Below are positions 29,451 through 39,313 of a stretch of 64,000 nt of DNA, piece by piece. The notes under the pieces are model-generated. The model saw only the letters and a list, made by a program, of their open reading frames with translations. It had not been told where the DNA came from and did not search any database. Source of the DNA: Glaciimonas soli (GTDB lineage Bacteria > Pseudomonadota > Gammaproteobacteria > Burkholderiales > Burkholderiaceae_D); assembly GCF_009497155.1 (NCBI RefSeq), contig NZ_WINI01000008.1, positions 1 through 64,000 on the forward strand, in the 5' to 3' direction. The stretch's first letter is position 1. Every line of letters begins with the position of its first letter. The position numbers and the translations under genes were made by a program.

Positions 29451-32400
29451 CTATGCATCGACATATTCAGGGCCGATGAGAACGATATCTGATTTGACAG
29501 GAAGTGCTGCGGCAAGGCTATCGAAATAATGATGATTGGCCCATTGTGCATGATCACCAATGACATAAATCCGTTTTTTCGCACGCGTAACCGCCACGTT
29601 CAATAAGTTGGGCTTGGCAGCAGCGAAACTTGAAATACTTCCTGGTTTCTTGGGATCCCCTCCCAATACAATCAACACTACGTCCGCTTCCTTCCCCTGA
29701 AAAGTGTGAACCGTTCCATGCATACCCTTTTTTTGCCCACCTATTTTGCTATATAGTGCTTTATCAAGAGCCGCATTGGTATCGCGGAAAGGCGTGATGA
29801 CATAGAGATTAAATTCTCCATTCGTTTTTAACCCGTATTGCTTCACAAAATCACTGATCATATTGGCAGCTAACTCTACTTGGGCAGGGACACAATTGCC
29901 CTGTGCTTCTCTTGCCGGAACGTTGATCCAGCAGCTTTCACCGAACCACATATCTCGCTCATCTTTTGCTGTTCCGTAGACCATCATGCCATCGTAAGCA
30001 ATGGCATTGGAGACGGCAAACATAGTATGCAGGCAGCGTCGATGCACACGTAGCGGACTACCAACCCACTTCTGGAGATCATCAGTTCCCAGCATTGTGC
30101 CGATGGGATTTGCCATATCAGCTAACACTTGTGCCGACGAATTATTGGGATTGTAGGCGCTACGCGCTCCGCATCGCAGGCGTAATGGCTCTAAGGCCTC
30201 CGTCGGTAAGGTGACGATAGGTTCCAATTGCAACGGATCCCCTACTACTACCGCACGTCTGGCACGCCAGATAGCTCCCATTGCCTGTTGTGGTGTAGCT
30301 TGCCCTGCTTCGTCAATCAACAGCCAGCCTATACTTTCCCTCCCCCACCCTTTAAACATGCGAGGAAAAGAGGCAAATGTGGTAGACACCACCGGCACTA
30401 CCAGAAATAGCGCTTCCCATAATTGCACGATACCGCCATCGACATTACCGGCAGTGATTTTGCCATCATTGAGAAAGCGTAAAGCCAGTAGCGTATTTTT
30501 TAATTTTTGCCAACTAGCGACAATGAAAGAGGCATGCAAATTCATCGCGGCACAGAATAAATCTTGTCGCGCAGTGAAATACTCTTGTCTCAACCAAGGT
30601 GAAGCCAGTTGCAATTGATCTTCGGATAATCCCTCACCACACCAGGTGGAAATCATCGTATCCGTGATATGCCAATCCTGTAACAGGAGGCGTTGCCGTT
30701 TTTCCTGTTGTAGTAATACACCCACTTTGTCTTTTGCTGTTTCGGTCAATTGACCGTGTTGTTCCCATTCCAACTGAGTATGCGCAAGGCTATCGGTTGC
30801 TGTTTGATACTGTGTTTTTGCCAATAACAGCTGAGCAGGATCAAGACGATGTTTTTCAAAAGGATCTAGTCCAGCATTCTGACAAGAGTTCGCTGCAGCC
30901 GCATATTTATGCTGTGTTTCGTCACGCTCGGCCAACAGCTTTTGACGTTGCTCCACCATGCGCTGCGCAGCTTTTAAGCCGGTACGGGTTCGTATCACGT
31001 CATCACCACACGTTTTGTAGTCTTGTTGTGCCAGTGTCAAATTTTTAGCCCACTCAGCAGACAATTTCCAGTTGAGTAACCTTCCAAATAATCCCGGCTT
31101 TCCTTGCAAATGGGAATGGAGAAGCAACTCAGATCGACGCAGATTTTCAGATACATCGTGAAGCGATTCTTCGAGCATCGCGACGGTCGACACGGCAGTA
31201 TCGACCGGATCTGCCGCCAAGGCGGTTTGAATGTGTTGGAGCTGCTCTGCTGCTTTGTCGCGTTCTTGCGATACAAAATGAAGGCGAGCGAGCTTCTGAT
31301 GTGCAAGTTTTGCATCTTGTAACCGCACGCACTGTTGATCCCGCTTAGCAGTTAGTTGAACCTGCTTCTGGATACAATTGATTTTAGTCGTTTGCGCAGC
31401 ATTTAACTGTGTGACTATGATGTGTAATGTGGCGATAGCGTCAGCGATTTGTTGTGTATGGCGCTGTTCTTGTTCTACCCGTTGGCGCGCTTGTTCAAAT
31501 GCCGTTTTCGCCTCTTGCCAAGGAAGAGCGACACCTTCTTCTGCAACGACCTCCCATAAGGTACGCAGTGGATGCGCTGGCACTGTCGACGCGGCGTTTT
31601 TCCCTACCGGCTGGCTAAAGTGTTTAAAAAAGGCCGTTCTATTGCTTTTGCTACCCAAAGCAGCTGAAAACACGCCCCATGTCGCACCATGCTTGCGTTC
31701 CTTGGCACCGAAATCAGCGGCAATTGAATCCGACAACGCAGAGAAATATTCGAGCGTCGACGATGCAGGCAATGCTTTGCGGGCAGGTAATTCCTTGGTG
31801 ATGTTTTCTACTGCACCATTGTTTGCGGACGTAACAACGATACTCTTCCCACACAGCTGTGGATCAACTGCCCACACTTTTCCATGTTTCCAGCCTTCGA
31901 TCTTGATTTCAGTGTGGAATGCCGATAATGGATCGTCATAGGTCGCCATGGTGGATGCGCGATCAACAATGATACTGGCCATCACATCGCGTAACAACGT
32001 GGTCTTGCCGGTACCAGGTGGCCCATTGACAGAAAAAATACCTGAGCCAGTGCCCAGTTTCTGATGAATGGTATTGACGGCAAATTGTTGTGCCAGCACT
32101 AGCGGATGTTGAGATGGCCAGCAACCTAAAGGCATCTTTCGCGGAACCACCCCTTGCGTAACCGTTTGATCGTGAGGGGCGCGGATATCCACCCTTTCAT
32201 CGGGTAATTGCGCTGTCATGTAATCATTGAGCGCCGCGCCAGTGTCCCCACGCTCAATGGCATTGGCAACTAAATGGATATCTTCCACATAAAAGCTATT
32301 GAGCAGATCGGTATCGTTGGATGCATTACCAGACTGATCTACTTTGACAGAGACAGGTTTTGCCTGAATGCGCAGCGCACTGATGATTTCTGTGGGATGC

Positions 32401-33086
32401 CATCCGATCATTTCAAAGACCAGCGCACAAACATCGTTGATGTCCTGAAGAGTGATGGTGCGTTGGGTGTAATCAGCCGCAATTTGCTCTTGCATTTCAG
32501 CCGATAACGCATCAATCAAGGCAGGACTACCATCCTTGGCTAATACTCCACGACGAAACAATAAGTCGACGATAGCACTAGTTAATTTATCTTGCAGCGC
32601 ATTCAATCCAAAGAAACCCGTAAAATCAATTTTGGTATTTTTCGGCGTATTGCTAAGTTGTCCTATTGCCCACGGCATGCTACTGATAAAAGGAACATCG
32701 ACGACCATACCTCGTCTATCTAATGACATGCCAAGTGTTGCAGCAGGATTGCCTGGTCGATATTCACTTAATGCATTTGGGACGGCACCTAAGTGTGCAC
32801 GAATTTCTTCGATCACTATAGGCATCGACAGTAGCGAACAGTAAGCTGTAAAACGCCAGGTATTGTTGAAATCTGTACTGCCAGTTGTTTTATTTTCGTG
32901 CGCACTGAGTAAATTGATCTTTTCCAGATCGAGCCACGGCATTTCTGTTTCGCATTTGATATCGTAAGTGATGGCATTGGTGGCGGCGTCTTTTCCGGTT
33001 TTTGGTGCGGCATTCGGACTTAAACATTCAATACCCATCCAGAAATTAGCCGCATTGAGCGCGGCGGTCGTTGCTTCTTGCTTCAT
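29451..33086 (-). CDS. Large SF1 (Upf1/Dna2-like) helicase-domain protein
   Basis: About 1211 residues. Walker A NGPPGTGKTTLL is near residue 355, followed by a long coiled-coil-like insert rich in Gln/Ala/Leu (about 540-790), then motif II LLIDEAGQATPQQ, motif III VVVGDPLQLEPIV and, at the C-terminus, VHTFQGKEADVVLIVLGG and NVAVTRAKKRIYVIGD (motifs V-VI). It is an ATP-dependent nucleic-acid translocase of the Upf1-like group. The N-terminal about 330 residues are not recognised. The ATG at 33086 with GGATAAAA upstream is preferred to the GTG at 33116. A 45-residue membrane protein is encoded just upstream. Stand-alone proteins of this build are often in defence islands, but no partner is proven here. 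Confidence 0.8.
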   Translation of the reverse strand: MKQEATTAALNAANFWMGIECLSPNAAPKTGKDAATNAITYDIKCETEMPWLDLEKINLLSAHENKTTGSTDFNNTWRFTAYCSLLSMPIVIEEIRAHLGAVPNALSEYRPGNPAATLGMSLDRRGMVVDVPFISSMPWAIGQLSNTPKNTKIDFTGFFGLNALQDKLTSAIVDLLFRRGVLAKDGSPALIDALSAEMQEQIAADYTQRTITLQDINDVCALVFEMIGWHPTEIISALRIQAKPVSVKVDQSGNASNDTDLLNSFYVEDIHLVANAIERGDTGAALNDYMTAQLPDERVDIRAPHDQTVTQGVVPRKMPLGCWPSQHPLVLAQQFAVNTIHQKLGTGSGIFSVNGPPGTGKTTLLRDVMASIIVDRASTMATYDDPLSAFHTEIKIEGWKHGKVWAVDPQLCGKSIVVTSANNGAVENITKELPARKALPASSTLEYFSALSDSIAADFGAKERKHGATWGVFSAALGSKSNRTAFFKHFSQPVGKNAASTVPAHPLRTLWEVVAEEGVALPWQEAKTAFEQARQRVEQEQRHTQQIADAIATLHIIVTQLNAAQTTKINCIQKQVQLTAKRDQQCVRLQDAKLAHQKLARLHFVSQERDKAAEQLQHIQTALAADPVDTAVSTVAMLEESLHDVSENLRRSELLLHSHLQGKPGLFGRLLNWKLSAEWAKNLTLAQQDYKTCGDDVIRTRTGLKAAQRMVEQRQKLLAERDETQHKYAAAANSCQNAGLDPFEKHRLDPAQLLLAKTQYQTATDSLAHTQLEWEQHGQLTETAKDKVGVLLQQEKRQRLLLQDWHITDTMISTWCGEGLSEDQLQLASPWLRQEYFTARQDLFCAAMNLHASFIVASWQKLKNTLLALRFLNDGKITAGNVDGGIVQLWEALFLVVPVVSTTFASFPRMFKGWGRESIGWLLIDEAGQATPQQAMGAIWRARRAVVVGDPLQLEPIVTLPTEALEPLRLRCGARSAYNPNNSSAQVLADMANPIGTMLGTDDLQKWVGSPLRVHRRCLHTMFAVSNAIAYDGMMVYGTAKDERDMWFGESCWINVPAREAQGNCVPAQVELAANMISDFVKQYGLKTNGEFNLYVITPFRDTNAALDKALYSKIGGQKKGMHGTVHTFQGKEADVVLIVLGGDPKKPGSISSFAAAKPNLLNVAVTRAKKRIYVIGDHAQWANHHYFDSLAAALPVKSDIVLIGPEYVDA

Positions 33087-33185
33087 TTTTATCCAGACAA
33101 TTTGGAGGGATGACACAGAGATAGATCGTTTCTATCATTCTTCTATCAAAGTGATCGTATTTTGGGGTGAAATGATACCGTCTCG

Positions 33186-33323
33186 TTAACTAAAAAATGA
33201 AAACAACGCCCCGATCGCACTAAGTAGCGCGCCAATGGCGGCCACTATCTTGAGCCCATCATCCACGCTATTCATCCAGTTTTTAATTCTGGAGGCCCTA
33301 TACGGCCCTTCAATATCAAACAT
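33186..33323 (-). CDS. Small membrane protein of 45 residues
   Basis: MFDIEGPYRASRIKNWMN, a short charged segment, then a hydrophobic helix (about residues 25-44: LKIVAAIGALLSAIGALFSF) to the stop. A strong GAAGGTGAG Shine-Dalgarno stands six bases before the ATG, which makes translation credible. It is 99 bases upstream of the helicase start on the same strand. Single-helix mini-proteins of this type can be toxins or partners of membrane complexes; no family is recognised. Confidence 0.6.
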   Translation of the reverse strand: MFDIEGPYRASRIKNWMNSVDDGLKIVAAIGALLSAIGALFSFFS

Positions 33324-33615
33324 AGCTCACCTTCGTTACTTATCAACAGAATGTGTGTGTAGCCCTGTGCATAACTTCCTTCAGAAGTCACTACGTCATT
33401 GATTTTGTTCACCTTTTTATCGATGATTAAAAATGAACTCTATCCACAACGACCCTCACGCCAACGTCTCATTGGCATCCACGATTTTCCCTAAAACCCT
33501 CTGCGACACATTCCACTGCTACTCCTCATAAGTAATGACAGTTACCGTTTTTTTACAATGATTTAACATTTCGATGGCTATAATTTGTGCAGAAAAACAT
33601 AGTAGTCATTTAAAT
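33324..33615. other. Gene-free boundary of the type VI locus
   Basis: About 290 bases, AT-rich on the right, between tssA and the small membrane protein. No terminator with a clear hairpin and T run is visible after tssA, only a T7 run near 33548-33554 on the plus strand. Confidence 0.4.
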
Positions 33616-34683
33616 TTACTTCGCCTCCTGCTCCCACCGCTCCAACAACTCAAGCGGAATGCACTGCACCACCTCAGAAAACCGCTTTCCGACCATTTTT
33701 TCAGCCTGCCGCAACAACACCGACACCGGACTGCTCGGCTCAGCCTGCTCAAACCATTCACGTGCTTTGATCATCGCTTGTAACGCCATTTGACGGTCCT
33801 GGATGGAGTCGTCTTGTAGTTCGAATGAATTGGTTTGCATAGGCGAAGGTGGTAATGATGGTGGTAGATTGGCCGCTTCGACAGGTGGTGCGATGGCAGC
33901 CTGGATAACATTCAACAGTTTTTTGGGCGCTGAGATACTTGCGTTTTGCGGCTGATCTTTTCTACTGAATAAGCCTACAAGTTTTTGCACAGCACGTAAA
34001 TCCGACGCGTAGTCATCTAAATAAGTAATCGACCACGTTTGTAGACGATTGAGCAAATGGGCGACCTCGCTCAATGCTGCCAAATTATTATCATGCTGAC
34101 GATATAAATCATCCAACTGTTGCTGCACTGATGACGCCGACAGCGCATCCGCTGGCTTGGGCGTGGCGAAGGCGCGTTCAACATCACGCACTTGCAAACG
34201 CATCGCGCTGTTTTTGTTGATAATGATTTCGCGGATATCTGCCATTAAGCCTTCTGGGTCGGTCAACGTCGCCAGCGCATTGGCGCGTACCGTTAAATCG
34301 TACTCACCTTCAATAGTTGCTTGAGGATGAATGGCGTCTGGATATTGTTCCAGCGAAGCGACCAACAACGCCAAACCTTCACGTAAGCCTTCCGCTTGTG
34401 CAATACGGGTGCGGCAACGCATCAGTAGCACAATGATGTTGATATCACAGCTGCGCAATAACATGCGGCGGCAATCGCGTTCGATATCGCCCCAGTTTGG
34501 CGCTTCGGCAGCGCCAATGAAGTCGCCATATTGGGTATCACCTTTGGGTGCCATCTTGGCCACTAACACCACATACTCGGGATCGTATTCCAGATTCGGG
34601 CCACACGGCTCAAGCTTTGACAACGGCGCTATTACGTCAAAAATTTCGGACGTGTCTTGACTCTTCTTTTTAAAAATACTCAT
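33616..34683 (-). CDS. tssA: Type VI secretion protein TssA
   Basis: A 355-residue cap/assembly protein of the ImpA type. The N-terminal half has the ImpA signature (LEPCGPNLEYDPEY, then ADAPNWGDIE-like EAPNWGDIERDCRRML, SCDINIIVLLMRCRTR and REGLALL-SLEQYPDAIHP). The C-terminal part ends with a short helical domain containing REWFEQAEPSSPVSVLLRQAEKMVGKRF, typical of TssA. It coordinates tail-tube and sheath assembly at the baseplate. It is the last gene of the long minus-strand locus, 41 bases after tssG. Confidence 0.9.
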   Translation of the reverse strand: MSIFKKKSQDTSEIFDVIAPLSKLEPCGPNLEYDPEYVVLVAKMAPKGDTQYGDFIGAAEAPNWGDIERDCRRMLLRSCDINIIVLLMRCRTRIAQAEGLREGLALLVASLEQYPDAIHPQATIEGEYDLTVRANALATLTDPEGLMADIREIIINKNSAMRLQVRDVERAFATPKPADALSASSVQQQLDDLYRQHDNNLAALSEVAHLLNRLQTWSITYLDDYASDLRAVQKLVGLFSRKDQPQNASISAPKKLLNVIQAAIAPPVEAANLPPSLPPSPMQTNSFELQDDSIQDRQMALQAMIKAREWFEQAEPSSPVSVLLRQAEKMVGKRFSEVVQCIPLELLERWEQEAK

Positions 34684-34724
34684 ATTCTGTTCTCACTTTT
34701 CTGCCGCTTTTGTAATTTCTGCGG

Positions 34725-35804
34725 TTACTGCAAATTGTTCACGTACTGTTCCGGTTCAAATATCATCCCGGTCGTCGCCTCTACTGCGTCGCCGTTACCC
34801 AACCAGGTTGACCAACCCAGCTTCTCTTCACCACCTATGCGTGCCGGCGGTGCAGCGGCGGCCTGAACTTTCAACTCCACATCCCAGATATATTCGTAGC
34901 CCACAAATGCCCGTACCCACTCCACCAAAATCGGCAAATCCTTACCCTTAGGGGTAAAGCGTAAATACTGCGACAAATTCAATGGGCCGATGACGATTCG
35001 AAACTTGTGCTGTCGATCCGGCACCTTCTCGCCTGCCAATGCGCCCATACCCATCACTGCCGATTCAGACGCAATCCCCAAACGCGTATGCTCTTCCGGC
35101 GCGACGTCTATCCAGTGCAACATGTGCTCTTGAATATGCACCGGTACACCGAAGAACTGCGCCAGCGTGCTGGATAAGCCATCAGGATTTCTGGCTTCCC
35201 GGATCAGATGCGCGGACGCCGCCAAACGCGCATGCGTTGGTAACGGCGAGTGTTGAATATCGAGTGGATCGTTGCCAGTTAAGCGACTGACGTAACGCGT
35301 AAACCCTTCGTCATCTGCTCGATCTAAGCTGGCCGCTGACTGCGATTGCGCCCATGCCCGATACTGATGCGTCATCGAGCGGTGATGAAAGATATCTAAA
35401 AATTTGACTAACGTCGCATCACGTCGATTGTCTAAACGGTCTTTGGCAATCTCGGTAAAGTGAATCGGTAACGGTCCATTGGGCCCGAGCATACCAAGGC
35501 TAAATAGATTGATTTTAGGGCGAGCATGTGGCTCATTTTTCCCCATTTCCACTTGAGCGATTTCACGCGGTGCAAACGCCAGCGTCGGCTGTTGCCCCAG
35601 CCGAAATGGCTCTTGTCGTGGTCGTGTCGCTTTCCCTATCTGCGGTGTAGAGTCGCTATTACGCGCCGCCAGATAGCGTAGCAATGACGTAAAACTGTGT
35701 TGCCACGGCTTTTCTTCAGCGGACGTCAAGCGACAATTGACAGCAGCCTGTATATCTGCTGTGCTTTGTTCGACAACCTGCTCCGCCGGTATGCGCATCT
35801 CCAT
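34725..35804 (-). CDS. tssG: Type VI secretion baseplate protein TssG
   Basis: A 359-residue baseplate wedge component. Family features are the N-terminal FTSLLRYLAARN, GLMGPNGPLP-like LGMLGPNGPLPIHFTE, FLDIFHHRSMTHQYRAW and the C-terminal RFRIVIGPL-like KFRIVIGPLNLSQYLRF. Its start overlaps the tssF stop (TGATG), as usual for this gene pair. With TssE, TssF and TssK it builds the wedge around VgrG. Confidence 0.93.
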   Translation of the reverse strand: MEMRIPAEQVVEQSTADIQAAVNCRLTSAEEKPWQHSFTSLLRYLAARNSDSTPQIGKATRPRQEPFRLGQQPTLAFAPREIAQVEMGKNEPHARPKINLFSLGMLGPNGPLPIHFTEIAKDRLDNRRDATLVKFLDIFHHRSMTHQYRAWAQSQSAASLDRADDEGFTRYVSRLTGNDPLDIQHSPLPTHARLAASAHLIREARNPDGLSSTLAQFFGVPVHIQEHMLHWIDVAPEEHTRLGIASESAVMGMGALAGEKVPDRQHKFRIVIGPLNLSQYLRFTPKGKDLPILVEWVRAFVGYEYIWDVELKVQAAAAPPARIGGEEKLGWSTWLGNGDAVEATTGMIFEPEQYVNNLQ

Positions 35805-37681
35805 CAGACGACTCCCCTGCCGCCCATACGCACCGGCCAGCGTGTCACTAGCCCGCGTTGCATGGTGTGCAATTCCGTTTGCGTAAATACATTAATCGAC
35901 ACATGACGCGCCAGCCAGTGTTCCAGTATCAATCCAAACAGATACGGGCTAGCGCCAGAAAAGCCAGTTTCATCCACCGTCAATTTGCATGACACCCCAC
36001 GACCATAGACTAGCGGGCCGTTGCCCGGCAACCGACGTGTTACCGGTTCGATATCGGAACCGATCAAACTTTCGACTTGACGCTGCTGCACCGTATCGTC
36101 GCTGACCACGAACAAGCGCAACAGATCGCGTAACGCTTGCCCACCCTCACGTCCGCTCATGTTCGCCAGTGGTAGATAATTAAATCCCAACTGACGAATC
36201 AAACGCCACGCATGTTCGCGTTCAGCAAACGGCGCTTGCGGCTTACTTGGCGGACGGATCAACCCTACGCTATCGACCGGGATTGATTCCGAGACCGACA
36301 AATCTGAAACGCCATTACGCGGTACCACGCCCGGCAAATCACGATTGGTCAATAACGCCTGCACCGATAGAAAGCCGAGTTCTTCGCTATACGGCGCTTC
36401 TTGCTGATCGACTAACGATAAAAAGACCTCCGTGCCAGTATATGGTGTGCGCGTGCCATATTTACGCGCTGCATCGGACGCTAGGCGACGTTCACGGCGC
36501 AATGAATAATAACGACCATAGTTGCCTTCATCCTGATTCAAGGTCTGGAACATAGCCCGAAATTCCATCAGCTTTGATTTTGAATCAACGCTTCCAGCAA
36601 CCTCCGTCACAGAAAACACCTCAAAGTCCATCGGCCGTGCACCATCTGGAACCACATGAAACTCTGGCTCCTTGGTGTTGATCGCCACCCTATCGGTACG
36701 ATGGGGAAACAAATTAATCACCGGCGTGCAAAACAACGCAAACTGCTGCGCATCGACATGGCTAATCAACGTGCCAGGTGGTTTCGACAACAACACCACA
36801 ATTTCCACTTCCTGCGAATCAATACGCTTTAAGCCGGCAGCTAATTGGGTCAATGCAAAAAAATAGAACCGGCTTGGGCAAGCGAAATATTCATGCAATA
36901 AATTATTGCCATGAAAGGTATTCCACGCTAACGGCAGCAGCCCCTCGCCAGGTTCCAACCCTTCATGCACCAACGCATCCTTGGTCACCACATGCGGCTT
37001 GGACATGTCTCCCGGGGTCGTGACAAACGTCGCCACCGCCGAGGTATGCAGCAGTTCAAACAAATGCGACGCGATGGTTTCATCACCGCACAAATAAATC
37101 GGTAATCTATCCAAGCCCTGCAAAGCTGAGAAATTCATTTCGCCATTGATCCGCAGCTTCAAACGTAATGCGCCTTGCACTTGTATATGGGCAGGAATAT
37201 AGCGATCCATGCGCACAATATCAGGTGGTGCGGCAGTCAATTTAGCCTCGACGATCTCTATCGGCCACAACGTTACGTCTTGCGAGCTACGGAACTCACA
37301 GGCGGTTGTCTCACCCTGTGGCACCTTAGCTTTAAACGCTGTCTGACGTGGCACTTTAAAGCCTTTAGTGAAATCGCCCTGGGTTGCACTAGGGTGTAAT
37401 TTGGCCACCGCCATCGACGGAGTCGGACTGACATAATTCGGATATATCACCTCCAGCAAGCGCTGTGTAAAACGTGGGAACTCGGCATCAAGCTTGATTT
37501 GCGTCCGCGCCGACATAAAGGAGAATGCTTCGATCAAGCGTTCTACATACGGATCGGCGACTTCTATCCCATGCATGCCCAGGCGTTTGGCGATTTTTGG
37601 GTGTTGATCAGCAAATTCACCGGCCATCTCGCGCATGTAGATGAGTTCCCGATTGTAGTATTCGAGTAGATGTGGATCCAT
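35804..37681 (-). CDS. tssF: Type VI secretion baseplate protein TssF
   Basis: A 625-residue protein that starts LLEYYNRELIYMREMAGEFA and continues HPKIAKRLG, VADPYVERLIEAFSFMSAR, all classic TssF. Length is standard. It is the large wedge subunit of the baseplate and pairs with TssG. It follows tssE after 51 bases and overlaps tssG. Confidence 0.95.
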   Translation of the reverse strand: MDPHLLEYYNRELIYMREMAGEFADQHPKIAKRLGMHGIEVADPYVERLIEAFSFMSARTQIKLDAEFPRFTQRLLEVIYPNYVSPTPSMAVAKLHPSATQGDFTKGFKVPRQTAFKAKVPQGETTACEFRSSQDVTLWPIEIVEAKLTAAPPDIVRMDRYIPAHIQVQGALRLKLRINGEMNFSALQGLDRLPIYLCGDETIASHLFELLHTSAVATFVTTPGDMSKPHVVTKDALVHEGLEPGEGLLPLAWNTFHGNNLLHEYFACPSRFYFFALTQLAAGLKRIDSQEVEIVVLLSKPPGTLISHVDAQQFALFCTPVINLFPHRTDRVAINTKEPEFHVVPDGARPMDFEVFSVTEVAGSVDSKSKLMEFRAMFQTLNQDEGNYGRYYSLRRERRLASDAARKYGTRTPYTGTEVFLSLVDQQEAPYSEELGFLSVQALLTNRDLPGVVPRNGVSDLSVSESIPVDSVGLIRPPSKPQAPFAEREHAWRLIRQLGFNYLPLANMSGREGGQALRDLLRLFVVSDDTVQQRQVESLIGSDIEPVTRRLPGNGPLVYGRGVSCKLTVDETGFSGASPYLFGLILEHWLARHVSINVFTQTELHTMQRGLVTRWPVRMGGRGVV

Positions 37682-37732
37682 TAACTGCTTTCAAATAATT
37701 ATTCTGTGAACGTCAACTGTTCGTAATGAGCA

Positions 37733-38302
37733 TCATCGCGCCGACGATGAAACAATCGACATCCGATTCGTCTCTAAATCCACCGAGCTTTGCACCATGA
37801 ATTCCATCGGATACGGGTCCATCTGAATCTGACCGCGAATTTCAAATAGCAAAACGTTGTAGTGATTAGTGCCATCGTTTTTAAGTAAAGGGGTCACTAG
37901 CAATGTTCCTGGCACCAAGCGTGGCTCAAAATTTGTGATGGCACGGCGTATCATCAACTCGATTTTCTCCCATTTATGGGTTGATAAATAACTGCCTGCC
38001 AATGCTGGCACACCAAAATTAATGGTTGAGGCTGCCGCTTCTGGGAAGGCGTCACGATCAATTAAATCTTCGATGTTCGTGGTATTGAGCAAGTACGCCA
38101 GATCACGTTGAATGATTTCGCACAGCTGCTTCCGTGATACCGTGTACTCACCCGACGCTTCGGTTTTACGCTGGGGTGCATCATCACGCAAACGATCAAA
38201 CAGCGTGGGTAATAAATGGGCGTGGGGACGGGCTTTCGGTTTCGTTTGGTGATTGGTCTTGTTATCGTTGGACGTCAATTTATTGCTGCTAATGCGTTGC
38301 AT
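37733..38302 (-). CDS. tssE: Type VI secretion baseplate protein TssE (gp25-like)
   Basis: A 189-residue gp25-like wedge protein. The core runs from LLPTLFDRLRDD through VSRKQLCEIIQRDLAYLLNTTN, FPEAAASTINFGVPALAG, and ITNFEPRLVPGTLLV. The first about 28 residues are a basic, poorly ordered extension (Thr/Asn/Lys rich). TssE initiates sheath polymerisation on the baseplate. It is 12 bases after the TagK-like gene. Confidence 0.9.
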   Translation of the reverse strand: MQRISSNKLTSNDNKTNHQTKPKARPHAHLLPTLFDRLRDDAPQRKTEASGEYTVSRKQLCEIIQRDLAYLLNTTNIEDLIDRDAFPEAAASTINFGVPALAGSYLSTHKWEKIELMIRRAITNFEPRLVPGTLLVTPLLKNDGTNHYNVLLFEIRGQIQMDPYPMEFMVQSSVDLETNRMSIVSSSAR

Positions 38303-38314
38303 GGGGAGCCTCTG

Positions 38315-39307
38315 TTATTTTTTATTGGCGTCGTTAGTGTCGTCTGCAATTTCTGGAAATGCACGTTCTAACGAAAAATGACTATCTGGACTCATGGCGT
38401 GGTGCTCACGCCGCGTTAATTCTGGTGGTCGTGTGCGACTATTGTTGTGATTGAGATCCCAGGTATACCTCTGCATCGCATCATGCTTGCTGAGGGCTAA
38501 TTCACCCGCAAACTCTTTTGCTGGCGCAAATTTGTCCAGGTAATAATTTGCGCCATCCACCGGGCCAGACAGAATATCTGATAACGTATCTTGCTCACGC
38601 AGCGAGGCGGCACGCTGTTCTGGTGTGAGTAGTTTTGTTTCCAGCATGGTCAGTTGCATGCTAGCGACTTGTTGCCCATGCAACGCTGCTGGATCGACGA
38701 TGGCTTTAATGTAGTTTTTACCTAGTTGTGCCAATGAATTTTGTTTCACTTCTGACGCACGATACCTCTCATTGTTGAGCGCATAGTCTGGCAAAGTGAT
38801 AGTCGGGACTATGTCATAGGGATTATTTTTCTCATCACCCTGTTTCCAGTAATCCTTGTCAGCCAAATCAGTGAGCGCGAATGGTTTTTTCTCAGCGTGA
38901 CCCACTACATGTGCATCGTCATGCAATGTGCTGTTCATATCTGTGCTCGTGACTGGCTGGTGTTGTTCTTGTGCTGCCAATACTTGCAGTCGTAGCATAC
39001 CGATTTCAATACAATCGCCAACATGTAACAAAGCTGACTCTCCTATTGCCAACAGCAGATCATTGATCGTGCAATTAAAGCCATCGTACCCGTGTTGCAA
39101 TGCCCAGGCGGCATCTTCCGCTTGCCAGCTCAACGTGCATTGCACAAGATCCAACCAGGCATATTCTGCAGTCGGTAATCCAGCCTTTAATTTGATCGTG
39201 CTCAGTTGAGCATCCTCAGAAAACGTGATGACTTTTTGCTGAGTGCTTTGTACCCCATGTTGATGCAGTACACATAAAGATAGATTTGGCTTCATCGTAT
39301 TTTTCAT
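38315..39307 (-). CDS. TagK/FHA-like accessory protein of the type VI locus
   Basis: A 330-residue protein. The N-terminal about 115 residues look like a degenerate FHA-type beta fold (LKAGLPTAEYAWLDLVQCTLSW, GYDGFNCTINDLLL, LLHVGDCIEIGMLRLQV) lacking the usual Arg and Ser-x-x-His phospho-binding residues. The C-terminal part has TLSDILSGPVDGANYYLDKFA, similar to the DILSGP segment of betaproteobacterial TagK proteins. An accessory or regulatory role in type VI assembly is likely from position, between tagF and tssE. It starts inside the last bases of tagF region, six bases downstream of its stop. Confidence 0.6.
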   Translation of the reverse strand: MKNTMKPNLSLCVLHQHGVQSTQQKVITFSEDAQLSTIKLKAGLPTAEYAWLDLVQCTLSWQAEDAAWALQHGYDGFNCTINDLLLAIGESALLHVGDCIEIGMLRLQVLAAQEQHQPVTSTDMNSTLHDDAHVVGHAEKKPFALTDLADKDYWKQGDEKNNPYDIVPTITLPDYALNNERYRASEVKQNSLAQLGKNYIKAIVDPAALHGQQVASMQLTMLETKLLTPEQRAASLREQDTLSDILSGPVDGANYYLDKFAPAKEFAGELALSKHDAMQRYTWDLNHNNSRTRPPELTRREHHAMSPDSHFSLERAFPEIADDTNDANKK

Positions 39308-39313
39308 TTTGCA

